A DNA stretch of 64,000 nucleotides from Aerococcus sp. HMSC062A02 (GCF_001809535.1 NZ_KV797910.1:208560-272559), one strand, 5' to 3'; shown: positions 19,031 through 28,933, counted from the first letter of the stretch. Notes: generated by a model not told the origin, from the letters alone. Numbers and translations are program-made.

Positions 19031-19457
19031 ATTCTCGAATAACATACTGACTACCTCCCATCTGAATTGTGACGCGGATATGTCCTTCAGGATGTTTGAA
19101 GTAGAGACTGCTTGGAGCAAGTTGTGTCTGGTAACCATCTAGGATGAGGTAGGCTGGCCGGTTTAACTTAAGTCCATTGTCCAGTTGAAAACTTTTAATC
19201 GGCTGACTTTGGGTCGAATCCTGATAGAAGTTAACCTGCTGGCTTATAGCAACCATAAAAAAGCGTTCGCCATTTAGATAGGCCCGCTTATAGCAGCGGT
19301 CGTAGTAAGCCATCACGCTTTGGATTTGATTTCTGGCATGGAATTCTAAACTAATCAACCTAAAGCCCTTCCAAGCAGCCAGGCTAATGGCGGCGACCAC
19401 TAGCAGGGTCAGGGCCATTTCTAGTAGGGTAAAGCCTGGCCTAGCGCTGGATTTCAT
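19023..19457 (-). CDS. comGD: ComGD-like minor pseudopilin
   Basis: This 144-residue protein carries the prepilin motif PGFTLLEMALTLLVV at residues 7-21, cleaved by ComC-type peptidase. The globular part is basic and short. It overlaps comGC by 17 bp. Confidence 0.85.
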   Translation of the reverse strand: MKSSARPGFTLLEMALTLLVVAAISLAAWKGFRLISLEFHARNQIQSVMAYYDRCYKRAYLNGERFFMVAISQQVNFYQDSTQSQPIKSFQLDNGLKLNRPAYLILDGYQTQLAPSSLYFKHPEGHIRVTIQMGGSQYVIREYD

Positions 19458-19749
19458 TGAGACGGTCAGCCTGGTCTTGGCTGAGGTAGCCAGTTTCTAC
19501 TAGTTCTTGGATGCTATTAGCTTCTCGCCCTTCATTGGTAAGGAAGAGGGAGGCTTGGGTTTCATAGGTGGTCAGTAAGGCTTCATCTCCTTGCGATCGG
19601 ATATTATCTCTTTGTTGGGCGATATTTGGGATAACCAGTAGTAAAAGAACAGCGATAACGAATAAAACAATGATCATTTCTAGAAGCGTAAAACCACGGC
19701 GATCACTACTTTTAAGTCGTTTTAGATACTTTTTAATGGTGTGTCTCAT
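19441..19749 (-). CDS. comGC: ComGC major competence pseudopilin
   Basis: This 102-residue protein has the prepilin signature RRGFTLLEMIIVLFVIAVL at about residues 17-35 and the short acidic C-terminal domain of ComGC. It is the main subunit of the DNA-uptake pseudopilus. GGAGG sits upstream of the ATG and overlaps the comGB end. Confidence 0.94.
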   Translation of the reverse strand: MRHTIKKYLKRLKSSDRRGFTLLEMIIVLFVIAVLLLLVIPNIAQQRDNIRSQGDEALLTTYETQASLFLTNEGREANSIQELVETGYLSQDQADRLNEIQR

Positions 19750-20828
19750 GCATTTAAACCTCCTAGTAAATTGAGCATGGGTAACATTAGACTGAGATAA
19801 ACGAGCAGGATTAGGAGGGCGACGAAGATAAAGAGGACATTTTTAGCGACTTGGATGGCCTGCTGGCTTTTTGTAAAAAAATCTTTAAGGCAGCGCTGGC
19901 TATAGAGGCGCATTTTGACTGCTAATTGATTCAGGTACTCGCCTTGAAGGACGATGGCAGGGAATTCTTGGGTGAAGATGCCTGCTTGACTTAAAATATC
20001 ATCGGTCGCCCGGCCTTGTTCTAAGCGCTTGGCCATAAAATAACCAAAACTTTTTAAGAAATTCGATTCATTCTGCTCTTGAAAACTCTGGATAATCTCC
20101 TGGATGGGAAAGCCCAGAGCAAATAGCTGGCTAAATTCATAAGCAAAGAAATAGGTGTAGTAGAGACGGAAGTAATGACCGATAAAGGGCAGAGCAACAT
20201 AAATTTGGGCGCGTTTGAGCGCTGTTAATTTTTTTAAAAAATAATAAGTAACTAAGCCGACGAGGCCGGCGACAAGGCTGCTGTAGACCAGGATGAGAGG
20301 TAGGTTCTCTAGGAAATAGCGGAGAAAAATGACTAAGGAAGACTCTTCGCCTGAACCCATCTCCTGGATCTGGGGGAGGAGAAAGGACCGCATGACAAAA
20401 AGCATACCCATGATGAGGAATACTAAGAAAAAAGGGTAGGTTAAGGTTTGACGGATTTGCTTGGTATTGGCTTCTCGTAATTTCAGATAGTTTGCGACTT
20501 CCATCAACTTATCAGCAAAGGCACCGTGGGCTTCTGCGATCTTAATTTGAAAGCGTTGGTTGCCTTGGAGCTTAAGGTGCTGGCAAGCTTCTGAGAAGCC
20601 CTTGCCCAAGAGAATATCATTTTCCATGGCTTGGAAAGTTGAGGCCTGCTTGGGGTAGACAATGCTCAGGAAGGGGAGGGTATCCTGTAAGGAGAAACCT
20701 TCCTTTAGCATCTCTGAAATGTAGCTGAGCACACTAGCTTGGAGCTGACTGGTCCAGTTGCTGGTAATTTCGTAATGGATAATTTTCTTCCAGGTAATAT
20801 TCTTGGAAGGTTCTTTGACTGATGACAT
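19746..20828 (-). CDS. comGB: ComGB competence pilus assembly membrane protein (PilC/GspF family)
   Basis: This roughly 360-residue inner-membrane platform protein has three long hydrophobic segments (about residues 135-155, 175-205 and 330-355) and the repeated F-domain. I take the ATG at MSSVKEP, preceded by AAAGGAGG; a GTG three codons earlier is also possible. Either start lies inside comGA, an overlap of about 95 bp. Confidence 0.88.
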   Translation of the reverse strand: MSSVKEPSKNITWKKIIHYEITSNWTSQLQASVLSYISEMLKEGFSLQDTLPFLSIVYPKQASTFQAMENDILLGKGFSEACQHLKLQGNQRFQIKIAEAHGAFADKLMEVANYLKLREANTKQIRQTLTYPFFLVFLIMGMLFVMRSFLLPQIQEMGSGEESSLVIFLRYFLENLPLILVYSSLVAGLVGLVTYYFLKKLTALKRAQIYVALPFIGHYFRLYYTYFFAYEFSQLFALGFPIQEIIQSFQEQNESNFLKSFGYFMAKRLEQGRATDDILSQAGIFTQEFPAIVLQGEYLNQLAVKMRLYSQRCLKDFFTKSQQAIQVAKNVLFIFVALLILLVYLSLMLPMLNLLGGLNA

Positions 20829-21795
20829 CTTGTTCACGGGCCTCCTTTAATTTTTGGTTCAGAGTGGTCATGCTTGGAGGGACTTGTCCGTGAACAACGA
20901 CCGAAGCAATCGTTTGTCCAGCCATCCATTCGATTAAACAGATGCGGTCATGCTGACTAGGATGGGGATTCTGACAGGGCACCAAGCGCTGGGAAGAGAT
21001 AATGAGCAGGGTTTGGATGAGTTGCTCATTCGTGATGCCGAGCTCCTTTAGCCGGCCAATAACGCCCACACAGTCCTTAGCATGGATCGTCGCCAGGACC
21101 AGGTGGCCAGTCAGAGCTGCGCGGATGGTCATGCGAGCCGTCTGGGCGTCACGAATCTCGCCAATGAGTAAGATATCGGGGTGGTGGCGTAGACTCGCTT
21201 TGATGAGCTGGTCATAGTCCACCCCAGCTGCTCGATTGATCTGTGTCTGGAGGAAACGGTCGTCCTTAATCTCAACAGGATCTTCCATAGTGATGACCGA
21301 CCGCCGTTTCTTTTCATAGTTTTCCCTCAGTAATTCATACATGGTCGTCGTTTTTCCTGAACTGACTGGACCAGAGAAGATGATTAGGCCGCTTTGTTTT
21401 TGCATAGCCCTCGAGAGGGCGCGGTAGCTGGAGGGATCCAAGTCTTCGAGGAAGGGCTTGTGGTCTTTTTGGGAGTAGAGCAAGCGGATAACCAAGGACT
21501 CTTCCAGGCGGTAATTGGCAATACTAGAGAGCCTTAATTCGATCGGGACTTCACCCTCCTGGTAAACGAAGCTGCCGTCTTGGGGTATGCGACGCTCGCC
21601 GGTATCCATATTGCTGCGGTACTTTAAGAAACGGATGAGTCGGAGCCCTATTTCATCCGTTAAAGTCATAATTTCTTCAATGCCCGTAGCGGTTCGCAAG
21701 AGCACTTGATAGTGATCGCTCTGAGGGAAGATTTGAATATCTTCTGACTGAAGCTCTCGGGCGCGTGCAATCACCTCTCCAAATAAATTTTCCAT
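20734..21795 (-). CDS. comGA: ComGA competence pilus assembly ATPase (GspE/PilB family)
   Basis: This 353-residue ATPase powers the DNA-uptake pseudopilus. It shows Walker A SGPVSSGKTTTMYEL around residue 150, the Asp box VITMEDPVE, and LIGEIRDAQTA as Walker B, followed by the His box GHLVLATIHAKD. The tetracysteine of longer PilB proteins is absent, as expected for ComGA. It leads the operon. No clear ComX box was seen upstream. Confidence 0.95.
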   Translation of the reverse strand: MENLFGEVIARARELQSEDIQIFPQSDHYQVLLRTATGIEEIMTLTDEIGLRLIRFLKYRSNMDTGERRIPQDGSFVYQEGEVPIELRLSSIANYRLEESLVIRLLYSQKDHKPFLEDLDPSSYRALSRAMQKQSGLIIFSGPVSSGKTTTMYELLRENYEKKRRSVITMEDPVEIKDDRFLQTQINRAAGVDYDQLIKASLRHHPDILLIGEIRDAQTARMTIRAALTGHLVLATIHAKDCVGVIGRLKELGITNEQLIQTLLIISSQRLVPCQNPHPSQHDRICLIEWMAGQTIASVVVHGQVPPSMTTLNQKLKEAREQDVISQRTFQEYYLEENYPLRNYQQLDQSAPS

Positions 21796-21891
21796 AAGAA
21801 ACTCCTTTCATTTTTATCGGTCATAGATATATAAACGTCTTAGGTCAAAAATTCACTAAGTCATATTAAAAAAGTAAAAGAACGATTCATT

Positions 21892-21920
21892 TTTTGAAGT
21901 GGATTTATCTATGTTATAAT
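21892..21920 (+). promoter_or_regulatory. Promoter of the pepP-efp housekeeping run
   Basis: TTTTGA (21892-21897), a 17-bp spacer and a perfect TATAAT (21915-21920) lie 34 bp upstream of the peptidase ATG. The -10 falls inside a possible longer reading frame, supporting the later start. Confidence 0.65.
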
Positions 21921-21953
21921 AAATTTATAGATGTTTTAGAAGAAGGTGTCTTA

Positions 21954-23033
21954 ATGGAGAGACGGATAAAAAAATTACAGGACTTACTTAAAGAAGAAGG
22001 TATCAAGGCCTTCTATGTCAGCAATCCTTATAATATTCGCTATCTCAGTGGTTTCACGGGGACCTCAGCTAAAGTCCTTGTGACCCAGGAGAAAGCTTAT
22101 CTTATTACTGATTTTCGCTACCGTGAGCAAGCGGAAAGCCAGTGCCCTGATCTTGAAGTCGTGATTGCTGGTGGTTCAGCGAGTCAGGATTCGCCCCTGG
22201 CCTTTATCAAACGCACGCTCAATGCTATTTCTTGTGACCACTTGGCCTTTGAAGATGAGGACGTTTCAGTTGCTAGCTATATGGCCCTCGATGAAGCTTT
22301 AGAAATTGACCTAGTGCCATTTTCAGGTGCGATTGAAGTGCTCAGACAATTCAAGGACGAAGAAGAAATCGCACTAACTGAAAAAGCTTGTGAGATTGCC
22401 GTTCAGACTTACGACTTTATGCTCAATGAAGTGAAGGTCGGGATGACAGAAATTGAACTTGCTAATGCCATCGACTTCCACATGCGAAGTTTAGGTGCTT
22501 CTGGCGTTTCCTTCGATACCATTGTGGCGTCAGGTTTACGGTCAGCTATGCCGCACGGTGTAGCGAGTCAGAAAAAAATCGAGCAAGGTGACCTGATTAC
22601 AGTAGACTATGGCTGTTACTATCAAGGTTACTGTTCCGATATGACGCGGACCTTTGCTTTAGGGGATCCAGGCGCCAAATTAAAGGAAATCTATGCTATC
22701 GTCCAAGAAGCCAATCGTCGGGTCAGCCAAGCTGCCCGTCCAGGAATCAGCGGTCAAGCTTTGGATGCTGTCGCAAGGGACTATATCAGTCAAGCTGGCT
22801 ACGGTGACGCTTTTGGCCATTCGCTAGGCCACAGCATCGGCTTAGAGATCCATGAAGCCCCCAATGCCAGCCCATCTTATGATGAGGCCTTTCAAGTCGG
22901 CCAATTGATTACCAATGAACCGGGGATTTACCTAGAGGGTATTGGTGGAGTCCGCATTGAAGATGACCTAGTCATTACAGAAGAAGGCAACCGCATCTTA
23001 ACCCCAGCTAGCCGCGAATTAATTATTCTCTAA
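21954..23033 (+). CDS. pepP: Xaa-Pro aminopeptidase / M24 family peptidase
   Basis: This 359-residue cytosolic metallopeptidase removes N-terminal residues preceding proline. The C-terminal pita-bread domain carries the five metal ligands: the aspartates in VDYGCYYQGYCSDMT, the histidine in GHSIGLEIHE, and the glutamates in TNEPGIYLEG and VRIEDD. The N-terminal creatinase-like domain (residues 1-130) is present. Being next to efp is the normal Firmicute arrangement. Confidence 0.93.
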   Translation: MERRIKKLQDLLKEEGIKAFYVSNPYNIRYLSGFTGTSAKVLVTQEKAYLITDFRYREQAESQCPDLEVVIAGGSASQDSPLAFIKRTLNAISCDHLAFEDEDVSVASYMALDEALEIDLVPFSGAIEVLRQFKDEEEIALTEKACEIAVQTYDFMLNEVKVGMTEIELANAIDFHMRSLGASGVSFDTIVASGLRSAMPHGVASQKKIEQGDLITVDYGCYYQGYCSDMTRTFALGDPGAKLKEIYAIVQEANRRVSQAARPGISGQALDAVARDYISQAGYGDAFGHSLGHSIGLEIHEAPNASPSYDEAFQVGQLITNEPGIYLEGIGGVRIEDDLVITEEGNRILTPASRELIIL

Positions 23034-23118
23034 TTAAAATAAAATAAGGATAATTGTTCGCTAGTTGGCTTTTATATGATAAGATTAATAATAAAGTATT
23101 TGAATTGGAGGACGAGTA

Positions 23119-23676
23119 ATGATTACAACAAATGATTTCAAGAATGGCTTAACCATTAAAGATGGCGATACACTTTATCGTATCGTGGATTTCCAACACG
23201 TTAAACCGGGTAAGGGGAGCGCTTTCGTTCGCTCAAAATTAAAAAACCTTCGGACTGGAGCTCTTTTAGATAAGACCTGGCGTGCTGGAGAAAAAGTAGA
23301 GACCGCTCATATTGATAATGATGCCATGCAGTATCTTTATGCTTCTGGGGATATGCATGTTTTCATGGATAACCAAACATTTGAGCAAATTGAAATTCCA
23401 AGCGAACAGATTGAAGAAGAACTGAAGTACTTATTAGAAAATATGGAAGTTCAAGTGACCTCTTATGAAGGTGAAATCTTAGGGGTTAGCCTGCCAACAA
23501 CTGTAGAATTAGAAGTTAAACAAACAGAACCCGGTATCAAGGGTGATACAGCCTCAGGTGGTAGCAAGCCAGCTACTATGGAAACAGGTTTGGTGGTTAA
23601 TGTCCCATTCTTCGTTAACGAGGGAGACCATCTGATTATCAACACCAATGACGGAGAATATGTATCACGCGCTTAA
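23119..23676 (+). CDS. efp: Translation elongation factor P
   Basis: This 185-residue factor rescues ribosomes stalled on polyproline. The three OB-like domains are recognisable. The tip loop [10 protein letters not shown] holds a lysine where the modified residue lies, and the C-terminal [11 protein letters not shown] is the family signature. GGAGGACGAGT precedes the ATG. Confidence 0.97.
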   Translation: MITTNDFKNGLTIKDGDTLYRIVDFQHVKPGKGSAFVRSKLKNLRTGALLDKTWRAGEKVETAHIDNDAMQYLYASGDMHVFMDNQTFEQIEIPSEQIEEELKYLLENMEVQVTSYEGEILGVSLPTTVELEVKQTEPGIKGDTASGGSKPATMETGLVVNVPFFVNEGDHLIINTNDGEYVSRA

Positions 23677-23708
23677 GCTTGTAAAATAGAGAGTGGGGGA
23701 ATGTGAAC

Positions 23709-24068
23709 ATGGCAGAACGAACGGGAATGCTAACTGCTGAAGACCAGGCTTGTCTCGGTTCTTTCAACATTGCACCAAAAGTTATCGAAGATATCGCAAG
23801 CCAGGCTTGTAGAGATTTTGAAGAAGTAAACTTGCTTTCTTCTTGGCGTGCCAATTTTAATGACTGGATGAACCGTGACCAAGCGGTAATCCTCTATCAG
23901 AATGAGGACCATGAGATCTTTTTGGAAATTGCACTTTCCTTAAAGTATGGTGTCAATGTGCCAGAAACCATGACCCGCTTGCAACAACACGTGTTCGAAG
24001 AAGTTTATTTTATGACAGATGTACAACTTGACGCTATCAATATTAAAGTGACTGAGCTTAATATTTAG
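23709..24068 (+). CDS. Asp23/Gls24 family protein (YqhY-like)
   Basis: This 119-residue protein lies between efp and nusB, the conserved place of YqhY in Firmicutes. The IAPKVIEDIASQA segment and the C-terminal VQLDAINIKVTELNI strand fit the Asp23/Gls24 alkaline-shock/envelope-stress family. In B. subtilis YqhY is linked to acetyl-CoA carboxylase control; that role is not visible here. The ATG is chosen over a GTG two codons earlier because of the GGGGGA spacing. Confidence 0.82.
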   Translation: MAERTGMLTAEDQACLGSFNIAPKVIEDIASQACRDFEEVNLLSSWRANFNDWMNRDQAVILYQNEDHEIFLEIALSLKYGVNVPETMTRLQQHVFEEVYFMTDVQLDAINIKVTELNI

Positions 24069-24090
24069 GATAGGGTCGGAAGCTTAAAGG

Positions 24091-24651
24091 ATGAATAAAG
24101 GAATGAAATTAGGCACTTCACAAATTAGAGAAATTGCTCTCCTAGTTCTCTACCAGCAAGCATTAAATCCGGATCTGGATCCAGAAGCATGTATGACTTA
24201 TGTTCTAGAAAACTTAGACCAGTTGAAGCAGGTCGTTAACTATGAGGAAGTCGATGAAGAAGGATTAGAAGCGCTCAAAGATAAAGAACAATTTTTCGAA
24301 AAACAGCAACAAAGCCCTAGCAAAGGCAAAGATTTTACGTCAATTGATTTTGAAGAGGGGGATGAACTCCCTCCTTATCTCTTACAATTAGTTTCTGGTG
24401 TTTTGGCCAACCAAGAAGCCATTGATGCGAAGTTGGACCAGTCTATCTCAGGTAAATGGTCAGTTAAACGTCTGGAAAAGATTAATTTAGCTATTTTACG
24501 CCTAGCGCTCTATGAAATGTTCTATGTCGCAGAAGATCGAGTGCCTAAAGTGGTCGCGGTTAATGAAGCAATTGAACTCGCTAAACGCTATTCAGATGAC
24601 CGGTCCCGGCGCTTTATTAATGGGGTTTTATCTAATACTATGGAAAAATAA
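24091..24651 (+). CDS. nusB: Transcription antitermination factor NusB
   Basis: This 186-residue RNA-binding factor for rRNA antitermination has the C-terminal helical core WSVKRLEKINLAILRLALYEM and VAVNEAIELAKRYSDD, which are diagnostic. It is about 40-50 residues longer than typical because of an acidic, glutamine/lysine-rich segment around residues 48-95 between the N- and C-terminal helices. Confidence 0.94.
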   Translation: MNKGMKLGTSQIREIALLVLYQQALNPDLDPEACMTYVLENLDQLKQVVNYEEVDEEGLEALKDKEQFFEKQQQSPSKGKDFTSIDFEEGDELPPYLLQLVSGVLANQEAIDAKLDQSISGKWSVKRLEKINLAILRLALYEMFYVAEDRVPKVVAVNEAIELAKRYSDDRSRRFINGVLSNTMEK

Positions 24652-24727
24652 AAATGACCTTGAGGATTAATTCAATCACTGGGAAGTCCCCCAGACTGCT
24701 TAAAATAAAAGAAATGAGGAACGGAAA

Positions 24728-25573
24728 ATGATTGAAATTTATTCTAAAGATTATGTAAAAGAGCAAAAGGAAAAAATGGCTGAACGCGTTGAGGCTTTAA
24801 AAGCAAAAGGCATTCATCCGTCGATGACTACTTTCTTAGTTAAAGGGCGCAGCGCTAATGCCCAATACGCAAAGGTAAAAGGGCGTTTTGCTGAAACAAT
24901 TGGTGTTGACTATCACTTAGTGGAATTGGATGCTGAAACGACAACTGATGATCTAGTCCAGGCTATTGAAGAGAAAAACCAGGATCCTAACACCCATGGC
25001 ATCATGGTTGAGATGCCTCTACCTGAACATATCGATGAACGCCAAATCCGTATTGCTCTAGATCCTGATAAGGATGTGGATGCCCTCCATCCTATTCATT
25101 TAGGTAACTTACTCCACCAACGTCCTTCAACCATCCCGAATACGCCCTTGGCTGCGATGAAAATGCTAGAATTAGCAGATACCGAATTCAAGGGGAAAGA
25201 TTGTGTTGTCATCGGGAATAGTACGGTTGTTGGTCGGCCATTAGCTGAGCTTTTAGAACAAAAAGAAGCTACAGTGACCCTCTGCCATATCTACACAAAT
25301 GATACAGCCAAATTTACCCGTGAAGCAGATATTGTTTGCTCTGCAACTGGTGTTCCTCACCTGGTAACTGAAGATATGATCAAAGAGGGAGCTACTGTCG
25401 TTGACATTGGGACGACCTATACAGAAGAGGGCAAACTCTTAGGGGATGTGGATTATGAAAATGTTGCCCCTAAGACACGGGCGATAACTCCTGTTCCAGG
25501 TGGTGTAGGCCCTGTTACCCAAGTGATGCTTTTTGATCAAATGATCACGCGATTAGAAAAAGAGGCAAATTAA
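24728..25573 (+). CDS. folD: Methylenetetrahydrofolate dehydrogenase / cyclohydrolase
   Basis: This 281-residue bifunctional one-carbon enzyme carries GIMVEMPLPEH, the DVDALHP loop, the NADP-binding VVIGNSTVVGRP and the C-terminal PVPGGVGPVT motif. The catalytic lysine region is KVKGRF-like (residues about 35-60). It ends in an ATG-overlapping stop with xseA. Confidence 0.97.
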   Translation: MIEIYSKDYVKEQKEKMAERVEALKAKGIHPSMTTFLVKGRSANAQYAKVKGRFAETIGVDYHLVELDAETTTDDLVQAIEEKNQDPNTHGIMVEMPLPEHIDERQIRIALDPDKDVDALHPIHLGNLLHQRPSTIPNTPLAAMKMLELADTEFKGKDCVVIGNSTVVGRPLAELLEQKEATVTLCHIYTNDTAKFTREADIVCSATGVPHLVTEDMIKEGATVVDIGTTYTEEGKLLGDVDYENVAPKTRAITPVPGGVGPVTQVMLFDQMITRLEKEAN

Positions 25574-26949
25574 TGACGCAAAGTAAATACTTGACAGTGA
25601 GCCAGCTCACCCAGTATATCAAAGCTAAATTTACCCGTGATCCTTATTTAGAAACTGTCTATCTCACGGGTGAAATTTCTGGTTACCGGTCGCGGGGCAA
25701 GGCAAACAATCAGTATTTCAGCATAAAAGATGATAATGCGCTGATCTCGGCTGTGATTTTTCGCGGCCGATTTCAGCGTATTCCTTTTGACCTTGAAGAA
25801 GGAATGAAGGTCTTAGTTAAAGGGCGGGTAGGGCTCTATGAGAAGCAGGGCTCCTACCAACTTTATGTTGAAGACATCCAGCCTGATGGGATTGGGTCTT
25901 TTTATATTGCCTACCAACAGCTGAAGGAAAAATTAAGTAAGGAAGGCCTTTTTAATTTTGAACGCAAGGCGCTTCCTCCTTATCCTAAAAAAATTGCTGT
26001 CGTAACTTCACCAACGGGATCTGTGGTTCGCGATATTATAACGACTGTCCGTCGACGCTATCCCATTGTTGAAATTGTGATCTATCCTACAGTGGTTCAA
26101 GGCGACCGAGCTAAGGACAGTATCGTTAGCAATCTCAAACGTGCGGACCAAACTGGTAGCTATGACGTGATTATTGTCGGACGGGGCGGCGGCTCGATTG
26201 AAGACTTGTGGTGTTTCAATGAAGAAGAAGTTGCACGGACGATTGCTGCCTGTCAGACCCCCGTTATCTCTTCGGTCGGCCACGAAACGGACTACAGTTT
26301 AGCTGATGAAGTGGCCGACCGAAGAGCACCGACACCGACGGCTGCTGCCGAACTAGCAACGCCGGTTCTCTTAGCAGATTTGGTCTTTCGGATTCAAGAA
26401 CTTAGAAAACGTCTCTATACTGTCCAGGGCCAGCGTTTGAAGTATTACAGGCAGCGGCTAGCTAGTAGCCAGCAGTCCTATATTTTTACTCAGCCACAGA
26501 AACTTTACGATGGCTATCGGATGAAACTGATCGGCTTGGAAGGCGACTTGCAAGCTAACTTGCAGAAAAAATTAAAGAGCCAGCAGGACCAGGTGAGCCG
26601 GTTAAAAGACCTGTTAGCTAAGTATAACCCCCGCTATCAGCTCTTACAGTCCAAGCACCTCTATCAACAGATGAGCCAGAAGCTGGCCCAGTCCTTTGCT
26701 GACCAAGTGAAAAAAAAGGACCAAGATTTGCACCGACTTGTTACCCAATTGGACTTGTTGTCCCCTCTCAAACGTCTGTCAGGAGGCTATGCCTACCTGA
26801 GTAAGGATGGCCAGCATGTTAACAGCGTGCAGGACCTCCAAGCTGGCGATCATTTAGAAGTTCAACTACTCGATGGTCAGGTTTTCGCTCAGGTTGAGCG
26901 GATCGAAGAGGCGTCTTTATGGGATAAAGAAGATAAAAAGGAGAATTAG
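25573..26949 (+). CDS. xseA: Exodeoxyribonuclease VII large subunit
   Basis: This 458-residue protein has an N-terminal OB fold, a catalytic domain with IVGRGGGSIEDLWCFNEE and SVGHETDYSLADEVADRRAPTPTAAAEL, and a long C-terminal coiled coil. It degrades single-stranded DNA with XseB. The stop is almost immediately followed by xseB. Confidence 0.97.
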   Translation: MTQSKYLTVSQLTQYIKAKFTRDPYLETVYLTGEISGYRSRGKANNQYFSIKDDNALISAVIFRGRFQRIPFDLEEGMKVLVKGRVGLYEKQGSYQLYVEDIQPDGIGSFYIAYQQLKEKLSKEGLFNFERKALPPYPKKIAVVTSPTGSVVRDIITTVRRRYPIVEIVIYPTVVQGDRAKDSIVSNLKRADQTGSYDVIIVGRGGGSIEDLWCFNEEEVARTIAACQTPVISSVGHETDYSLADEVADRRAPTPTAAAELATPVLLADLVFRIQELRKRLYTVQGQRLKYYRQRLASSQQSYIFTQPQKLYDGYRMKLIGLEGDLQANLQKKLKSQQDQVSRLKDLLAKYNPRYQLLQSKHLYQQMSQKLAQSFADQVKKKDQDLHRLVTQLDLLSPLKRLSGGYAYLSKDGQHVNSVQDLQAGDHLEVQLLDGQVFAQVERIEEASLWDKEDKKEN

Positions 26950-26950
26950 A

Positions 26951-27181
26951 ATGGCAATTGACTTAGAGAATTTGACATTTGAACAAGCCATGGCAAAATT
27001 AGAAGAAATTGTTGCTAAATTACAGAACGGGGATATTCCCCTAGCTGACTCCATGACTTATTTCCAGGACGGAATGGCCCTAAGTAAGTACTGCAATGAC
27101 AGCTTGCAAGAGGCTGAAGAGACCATGGTTAAATTGATGAACGAGAATGATGAACTCGAAGACTTTGATAAGCAAGGGTAG
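26951..27181 (+). CDS. xseB: Exodeoxyribonuclease VII small subunit
   Basis: This 76-residue helical protein has the family core LTFEQAMAKLEEIVAKLQNGDIPL. The ATG directly after the xseA stop, with AAAGGAGAA just upstream, is chosen; a longer in-frame version would overlap xseA by 26 codons. Confidence 0.95.
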   Translation: MAIDLENLTFEQAMAKLEEIVAKLQNGDIPLADSMTYFQDGMALSKYCNDSLQEAEETMVKLMNENDELEDFDKQG

Positions 27182-27188
27182 GGATAAG

Positions 27189-28061
27189 ATGAATTTACAA
27201 GACTTTAGGCGGTCTTATGCAGCTGCCTTTGAAGAGGCCCTGCTGGAAGAATTTCCTGAACAAGACGCCACTAGCATCCACCCCAGTATCCGTTATAGTT
27301 TGACAAATGGCGGTAAGAGACTTCGCCCCTTCTTTATTTTAGCAATTGTCCAGGCTTTCGGTGGAGACCCTAAGTCAGCCTTTAGCCTGGCCAAGGCTAT
27401 CGAATATATCCATTGCTATTCACTGATCCACGATGATTTACCCGCTATGGATGATGATGATTATCGCCGGGGAAAACCCAGTAACCACAAAGCTTTCGAT
27501 GAAGCGACGGCTATTCTAGCTGGCGATGCCTTGCAGGCTAAGGCATTTGAAGTGATCAGTCAGGATAATAATCTAGCAGCTGAAGGTCGGGTCAGCTTAC
27601 TCGCCCAATTAGCCCAAGCCGCTGGGGACCAGGGAATGGTGGCTGGCCAGATGAAGGATATCATTTATGAAGGACAAAAAGTTAGCTTGTCCCAATTGAA
27701 AGCCTTATACGACCAAAAAACCGGGGCCTTGATTCGTTTTAGTCTCCAAGCCCCCCTTGAACTGGTTCAAGTCAGCGACCAAACTAAATTTGAAATGGCG
27801 AGTTTTGCTCAAGCCTATGCCCTTGCCTTCCAGATCCAAAATGACCTCCAAGAAGTCTTGTGGACAGATGAAGAACGAGGAAAGCACGCCCATTCTGACC
27901 AGGAGCTGGCAAAGAACACCTATCCAGCACTCTTGGGTTTAGAAGCTGCCCAAGAGGCCTTGGCGGGTGAAATCAAAGGGTGTGAAGAAATACTAAGTCG
28001 CTTAGAAGAAGTCATGGATACTACTTTGATCCGCGATTTTCTAGATTATTTGAAAGTTTAA
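27189..28061 (+). CDS. ispA: Short-chain polyprenyl (farnesyl) diphosphate synthase
   Basis: This 290-residue prenyltransferase has the first aspartate-rich motif DDLPAMDDDD and a second region IQNDLQEV in place of the usual DDxxD; the family allows NDLxE-like variants only rarely, so activity would be worth confirming. GGKRLRPF is the isopentenyl-diphosphate site. It makes C15 precursors for undecaprenol and quinones. Confidence 0.93.
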   Translation: MNLQDFRRSYAAAFEEALLEEFPEQDATSIHPSIRYSLTNGGKRLRPFFILAIVQAFGGDPKSAFSLAKAIEYIHCYSLIHDDLPAMDDDDYRRGKPSNHKAFDEATAILAGDALQAKAFEVISQDNNLAAEGRVSLLAQLAQAAGDQGMVAGQMKDIIYEGQKVSLSQLKALYDQKTGALIRFSLQAPLELVQVSDQTKFEMASFAQAYALAFQIQNDLQEVLWTDEERGKHAHSDQELAKNTYPALLGLEAAQEALAGEIKGCEEILSRLEEVMDTTLIRDFLDYLKV

Positions 28062-28082
28062 GCATGAGGAGATAGGAAAAAG

Positions 28083-28901
28083 ATGGGCAAAGAACGCGTA
28101 GATGTCCTTGTCGTCCGCCAAGGCCTCGCCAATTCTAGAGAGAAGGCCAAGCGCTACATCATGGCAGGACAAATCTATAATGAAAAGCATGAGCGCCTGG
28201 ATAAAGCCGGGGAGAAGATTCCAGATACTTCTATATTGGAATTAAAGGGGGAGGATATGCCCTATGTTTCCCGGGGCGGCTTGAAATTAGTCAAGGCTCG
28301 GGATAGTTTTGATATCGACTTTAAGGATTTGATCCTTTTAGATATTGGGTCATCGACGGGTGGTTTTACTGATGTTGCCTTGCAATCGGGAGCTAAGCAG
28401 TCTTATGCTCTAGATGTAGGCACTAATCAGTTAGATTGGAAGCTACGCTCGGACGACCGGGTAATTGTGATGGAGCAGACGAATTTTAGACATGCCAAAG
28501 TGGAGGATTTCAAAGCTGGCCAGCCAGATATAGCTAGCATTGATGTCTCCTTTATTTCCCTAAGCTTGATTTTACCTCCCCTTGTTTCGATTCTCAAAGC
28601 AGGAGGACAAGTTGTTGCCTTAATTAAGCCACAATTTGAAGCAGGACGTGACCAGGTGGGGAAGAAGGGGATTGTCAGAGATCCTAAAGTTCACTTGGAA
28701 GTTTTGAACCGGACCTTTGAGATGGCCCAGGTCCTGGGTTACGATATCCTCAACTTAACCTATTCCCCAATCACGGGCGGATCAGGTAATATTGAATTTT
28801 TGGCCTTATTGAAGAATCAGCGGCGTGACCAGGGGCAGAATTTACTGACTATTTCTCCAGAAGAAGTGGTTAAAGCCGCCCATGACCAATTTCATGCTTA
28901 G
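28083..28901 (+). CDS. tlyA: TlyA family rRNA 2'-O-methyltransferase / hemolysin-like
   Basis: This 272-residue protein has an N-terminal S4 domain (ERVDVLVVRQGLANSREKAK) and an FtsJ-like methyltransferase domain with LLDIGSSTGGFTDV as the SAM motif. In Firmicutes it sits between ispA and recN as here; the argR/ahrC gene often found after it is missing. Confidence 0.93.
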   Translation: MGKERVDVLVVRQGLANSREKAKRYIMAGQIYNEKHERLDKAGEKIPDTSILELKGEDMPYVSRGGLKLVKARDSFDIDFKDLILLDIGSSTGGFTDVALQSGAKQSYALDVGTNQLDWKLRSDDRVIVMEQTNFRHAKVEDFKAGQPDIASIDVSFISLSLILPPLVSILKAGGQVVALIKPQFEAGRDQVGKKGIVRDPKVHLEVLNRTFEMAQVLGYDILNLTYSPITGGSGNIEFLALLKNQRRDQGQNLLTISPEEVVKAAHDQFHA

Positions 28902-28933
28902 TGATGACTTGAAGAGAAGAAGGGATTGACACC

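Noticed and set aside
21796-21891. ComX/SigX box upstream of comGA
   Set aside because: No convincing TACGAATA-like element was seen; the AT-rich sequence allows several weak promoters.
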